Source of the DNA: a virus | Direction: 5' to 3' (one strand) | Length of the DNA stretch: 38,574 bases | Virus record (IMG/VR): IMGVR_UViG_3300009183_000023 | Coordinates: 1-38,574 of that record | Shown here: piece after piece, positions 36,631-38,574 of the stretch | How positions within the stretch are numbered: the first letter of the stretch is position 1 | Layout: every line of letters starts with the position of its first letter | The notes under the pieces: model-generated | The model's input: only the letters and a program-made list of their open reading frames with translations | Told to the model about the DNA's origin: nothing | The model's database searches: none | Translations under genes and position numbers: made by a program

Positions 36631-37814
36631 CTGCAGTAAATTGACATTGAACTTATCATTCCGTATTTTTTATTCAAGATATTTAAACCTTGTTGCGGTT
36701 CTTCAGGAGATGCACCAATTGATTGCGCATAGGCATTGTAACCAATTAAGCTTCCATTTACAAAACAATCCTTGGTAGCTTGCCACCTTTGGTGATAATG
36801 GCCCATAAAATTATAATTTGCAACTTGCTGTTGGTTCATTCGCTGAATAGACTTGATTAAAGGTACTGTAAGCCCTCCAATTCCTCCTTGGTATTTTATG
36901 TAGTCACCATGGAAGAAACGATTCATGTAGCCCATAATATCCAAGTAAACATAAATTCCATTTGCAATTATAAACTCAACCTTTTTATTATTGCTAAAAT
37001 AATCTGCAATATCATTATACATCATCCATTCGTAAGAGTTCCGGTATCCAGTAGAAACAAACTTTTCTTTTTCTGTCCTTCCATGATTTCCGTAATTACA
37101 AGGAATAATTATCTTATCAAAATTGCCATACTTTAAATAAAAATTAATTGCAGTAATAATTTTTTCCTTTGCAAACCTGGTTGCTTGTGTTGGTGAAAGT
37201 AAATTACTTTCTCTTAATTCTGTATGAATGTTACCTGTTATAAAATCACCTCCAAGCCACAAAACCATTTGGCTAATATCAGAATTGTTTCTTTCATGGT
37301 GAATCATTTTAAGAGAATTCTGTATAATCTTATTCCAACGAATTGTTGCAATATCTAAATTATATTCATTCAAACCATTGATTGTTCTACCATCCACAGA
37401 TTCTTCAAAGTGGCAATCTGAAAGCTGAACAATTGGTATTGCTTCATTTTTACTCTCAGATAAATATGGTTCAATTCTGGTAATCTCAACAGGTTGTTTA
37501 ATATTTATCAGGGCATCAAATCTCTTTTCAGAATTTTCATACTCAGCTAATAAATGATTGTATTTTGCATTTAACTCTTTGACTTTTGCAGATTCTGCAC
37601 GTTTATTAAAATCAATTGCAATAAGTTCAGATGTAGTTTTTGGAACTTCTACTTCTTTTTCTTTTAATGTTTCCCCATTTTTAAACCTTCCAAATGCTGA
37701 TTTTAATGCCGGATAACTTTTATGATTGTATTTTATTCCTATTGATTCACCAATATCTTTACATGTTGTAAAGCCTTCACTTAATTTTTGTCTTACGATT
37801 TCTGCATAATTCAT
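36627..37814 (-). CDS. Calcineurin-like metallophosphoesterase with N-terminal HTH-like region
   Basis: A 395-residue protein from ATG 37814 (a TTG six bases upstream is less likely). Residues about 1-50 look like a helix-turn-helix (VRQKLSEGFTTCKDIGESIG), followed by a coiled coil to about 105. The catalytic domain has LSDCHFEE (Asp133, His135), GGDFITG (about 188-194), GNHGR (about 247), FHGDY (about 308) and GHYHQR (about 340-345), the five metal-binding blocks of the family. Such phage enzymes are often annotated as DNA repair exonuclease-like; substrate unknown. It has its own promoter and sits away from the replication genes. Confidence 0.88.
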   Translation of the reverse strand: MNYAEIVRQKLSEGFTTCKDIGESIGIKYNHKSYPALKSAFGRFKNGETLKEKEVEVPKTTSELIAIDFNKRAESAKVKELNAKYNHLLAEYENSEKRFDALINIKQPVEITRIEPYLSESKNEAIPIVQLSDCHFEESVDGRTINGLNEYNLDIATIRWNKIIQNSLKMIHHERNNSDISQMVLWLGGDFITGNIHTELRESNLLSPTQATRFAKEKIITAINFYLKYGNFDKIIIPCNYGNHGRTEKEKFVSTGYRNSYEWMMYNDIADYFSNNKKVEFIIANGIYVYLDIMGYMNRFFHGDYIKYQGGIGGLTVPLIKSIQRMNQQQVANYNFMGHYHQRWQATKDCFVNGSLIGYNAYAQSIGASPEEPQQGLNILNKKYGMISSMSIYCR

Positions 37815-37835
37815 AATCAATAGTTTAGGTTTTTA

Positions 37836-37843
37836 CAAATGTA
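37836..37843 (-). promoter_or_regulatory. -7 box for the phosphoesterase gene
   Basis: TACATTTG on the minus strand, 21 bases before the ATG at 37814; the same -7 sequence as the two strong early promoters. No TTG at the expected -33 distance was found, so strength is uncertain. Confidence 0.55.
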
Positions 37844-37856
37844 TGTAAAAATATGA

Positions 37857-38078
37857 TTACTCGATACTTATAGAATAATCATTTAATTCTTCTCTAATTT
37901 TATCTCTTACCAATTCAAAAGCTTTACAAGTGTCATTTGACAATTTATCATTGTACTTAATTTCACTTCTTAAATACTGGTCAAGCTCCCAAATAACAGA
38001 TTTATACTTATCTGCATTAATTGCCGTTTCAAATTCCTTTTGATCATCTCTTAAATCAAATTCTAATATTCCTTTCAT
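37857..38078 (-). CDS. Small conserved phage protein (KGILEFDLRDD type)
   Basis: A 73-residue protein: MKGILEFDLRDDQKEFETAI, VIWELDQYLRSEIKYND, CKAFELVRDKIREELNDYSI. I recognise this as a widespread small phage protein (the F-x-L-x-x-D-x-x-E-F...WELDQYLR...KY pattern) with no known function. It lies between the 55-residue gene and the phosphoesterase, in the same direction. Confidence 0.8.
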   Translation of the reverse strand: MKGILEFDLRDDQKEFETAINADKYKSVIWELDQYLRSEIKYNDKLSNDTCKAFELVRDKIREELNDYSISIE

Positions 38079-38119
38079 TTTATGTATGATTTATCATTTA
38101 TTGGTTGGAAAAAGTGTAG

Positions 38120-38287
38120 TTAATGAGTGATAAGTAATGCATTAATCTTATCTTTTAATTCTTGGTCAATGTCATTTAGCAATATACCTTTTAGCGCACC
38201 AATGCATTCGCCAAGCTTTGCAGAATTTTCAATGTTGCGCTTTTCTAATTCTTTAATACGAGCTTCAAGTTCTTCAATATAGTTCAT
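38120..38287 (-). CDS. 55-residue coiled-coil protein
   Basis: Starts at ATG 38287 (NYIEELEARIKELEKRN...), ends NALLITH. The first 20 residues form a coiled coil, and the rest is helical (LKGILLNDIDQELKDKINALL). It fills the space between the secreted protein's stop (38302) and the next gene, in the leftward operon. Small coiled-coil proteins of this type are common in phages; function unknown. Confidence 0.65.
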   Translation of the reverse strand: MNYIEELEARIKELEKRNIENSAKLGECIGALKGILLNDIDQELKDKINALLITH

Positions 38288-38301
38288 AGTCCATGTATTT
38301 A

Positions 38302-38574
38302 TTAAAATCCAATTACACTTGCTAAAATATTACCTGTTACATTTATATTTTGTATAATGGATGTTGTTTCGCAATCACAAATTCTTTCTAATGTAATTGA
38401 ATGCACACCATTTGGTAAATTTACAGTTACGTTAAGCCCCATTACACTTCCAAACAAACCACTCCATCTATATGTACAAGGTTCAAAGCATGTGCGAGGA
38501 ATTGTAATTAAATTAGCTTGAGCGCAAGTAGATGTATAAGTAAATGGTTGCATTACAGGTCTTGTGTAAGGCAT
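38302..38574 (-). CDS. Secreted NWxFG-type protein, C-terminal end (same gene as 1-1146)
   Basis: The 3' part of the 431-residue gene that starts at 1146. Positions 38574-38452 duplicate 123-1, so only 38451-38302 (49 residues plus stop) is new. It encodes an Ig/PKD-like repeat (TIPRTCFEPCTYRWSGLFGS... VTVNLPNGVHSITLERICDCETTSIIQNINV) with several cysteines, ending LASVIGF. The frame fits exactly at the junction (1146 and 150 bases are both multiples of three), which is the best evidence for circularity. Confidence 0.88.
   Translation of the reverse strand: MPYTRPVMQPFTYTSTCAQANLITIPRTCFEPCTYRWSGLFGSVMGLNVTVNLPNGVHSITLERICDCETTSIIQNINVTGNILASVIGF
38452..38574. repeat. Terminal direct repeat, copy 2 (circular overlap)
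   Basis: Identical to 1-123. Consistent with a circular assembly of a circularly permuted or circular phage genome. Confidence 0.95.

Noticed and set aside
1-38574. Temperate lifestyle, tRNA genes or insertion sequences
   Set aside because: I found no integrase, excisionase, CI-like repressor, transposase or cloverleaf-forming tRNA-like segment by reading; absence by eye is not proof.

Overview
The window is almost certainly one complete, circularly assembled genome of a tailed, siphovirus-like phage of a Bacteroidota host. The first 123 bases (1-123) are repeated exactly as the last 123 (38452-38574), and one gene reads across the junction in frame, so the unique genome is 38,451 bp. The Bacteroidota assignment rests on AT-rich sequence, promoters of the TTTG-N19-TAnnTTTG type, few Shine-Dalgarno sites, a VirE-N/VapE primase-helicase, and secreted proteins in the style of Cytophaga/Flavobacteria, one with a type IX secretion (T9SS) type B C-terminal domain. 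I see no integrase, repressor, tRNA, IS element or CRISPR array; the phage looks virulent, but this is an argument from absence.

Layout: transcription diverges at about 5.08-5.14 kb. Rightward (5.1-35.9 kb): a spanin-like lipoprotein; early small genes; a recombination/replication block (Rad52-like annealing protein, RecE-like nuclease, SSB-like protein, SF2 helicase, primase-helicase); an AT-rich non-coding stretch with TGTCA/TGACA dyads that looks like the replication origin (12.75-13.03 kb); a VRR-NUC nuclease; terminase; tail assembly chaperones with a probable -1 frameshift; tape measure; tail-tip proteins, one interrupted by an in-frame UGA at the base of a hairpin; tail tube; a glycosyltransferase-methyltransferase pair; portal, head morphogenesis, scaffold, capsid, connectors; two tail-fibre genes sharing an N-terminal domain; a LamG-like fibre; a small membrane protein.

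Leftward (5.08 kb down to 1, through the junction, then 38.3 to 35.9 kb): small early proteins, an HNH endonuclease, a holin-like membrane protein overlapping an exported CHAP endolysin, then secreted proteins: an Ig/PKD-like protein, a 431-residue protein with the Bacteroidota 'NWxFG' N-terminal module, and a short protein that is a signal peptide plus Ig-like domain plus T9SS type B (CHU_C/gliding) sorting domain. A calcineurin-like phosphoesterase also lies here. The arms meet tail to tail with overlapping stop codons at 35890-35893.

The points most worth a second look are the phage-encoded T9SS-type cargo, the interrupted tail-tip gene, the frameshifting chaperone, the dyad-rich origin candidate, leaderless promoters, and similar 5' leaders upstream of the tail tube and capsid genes.
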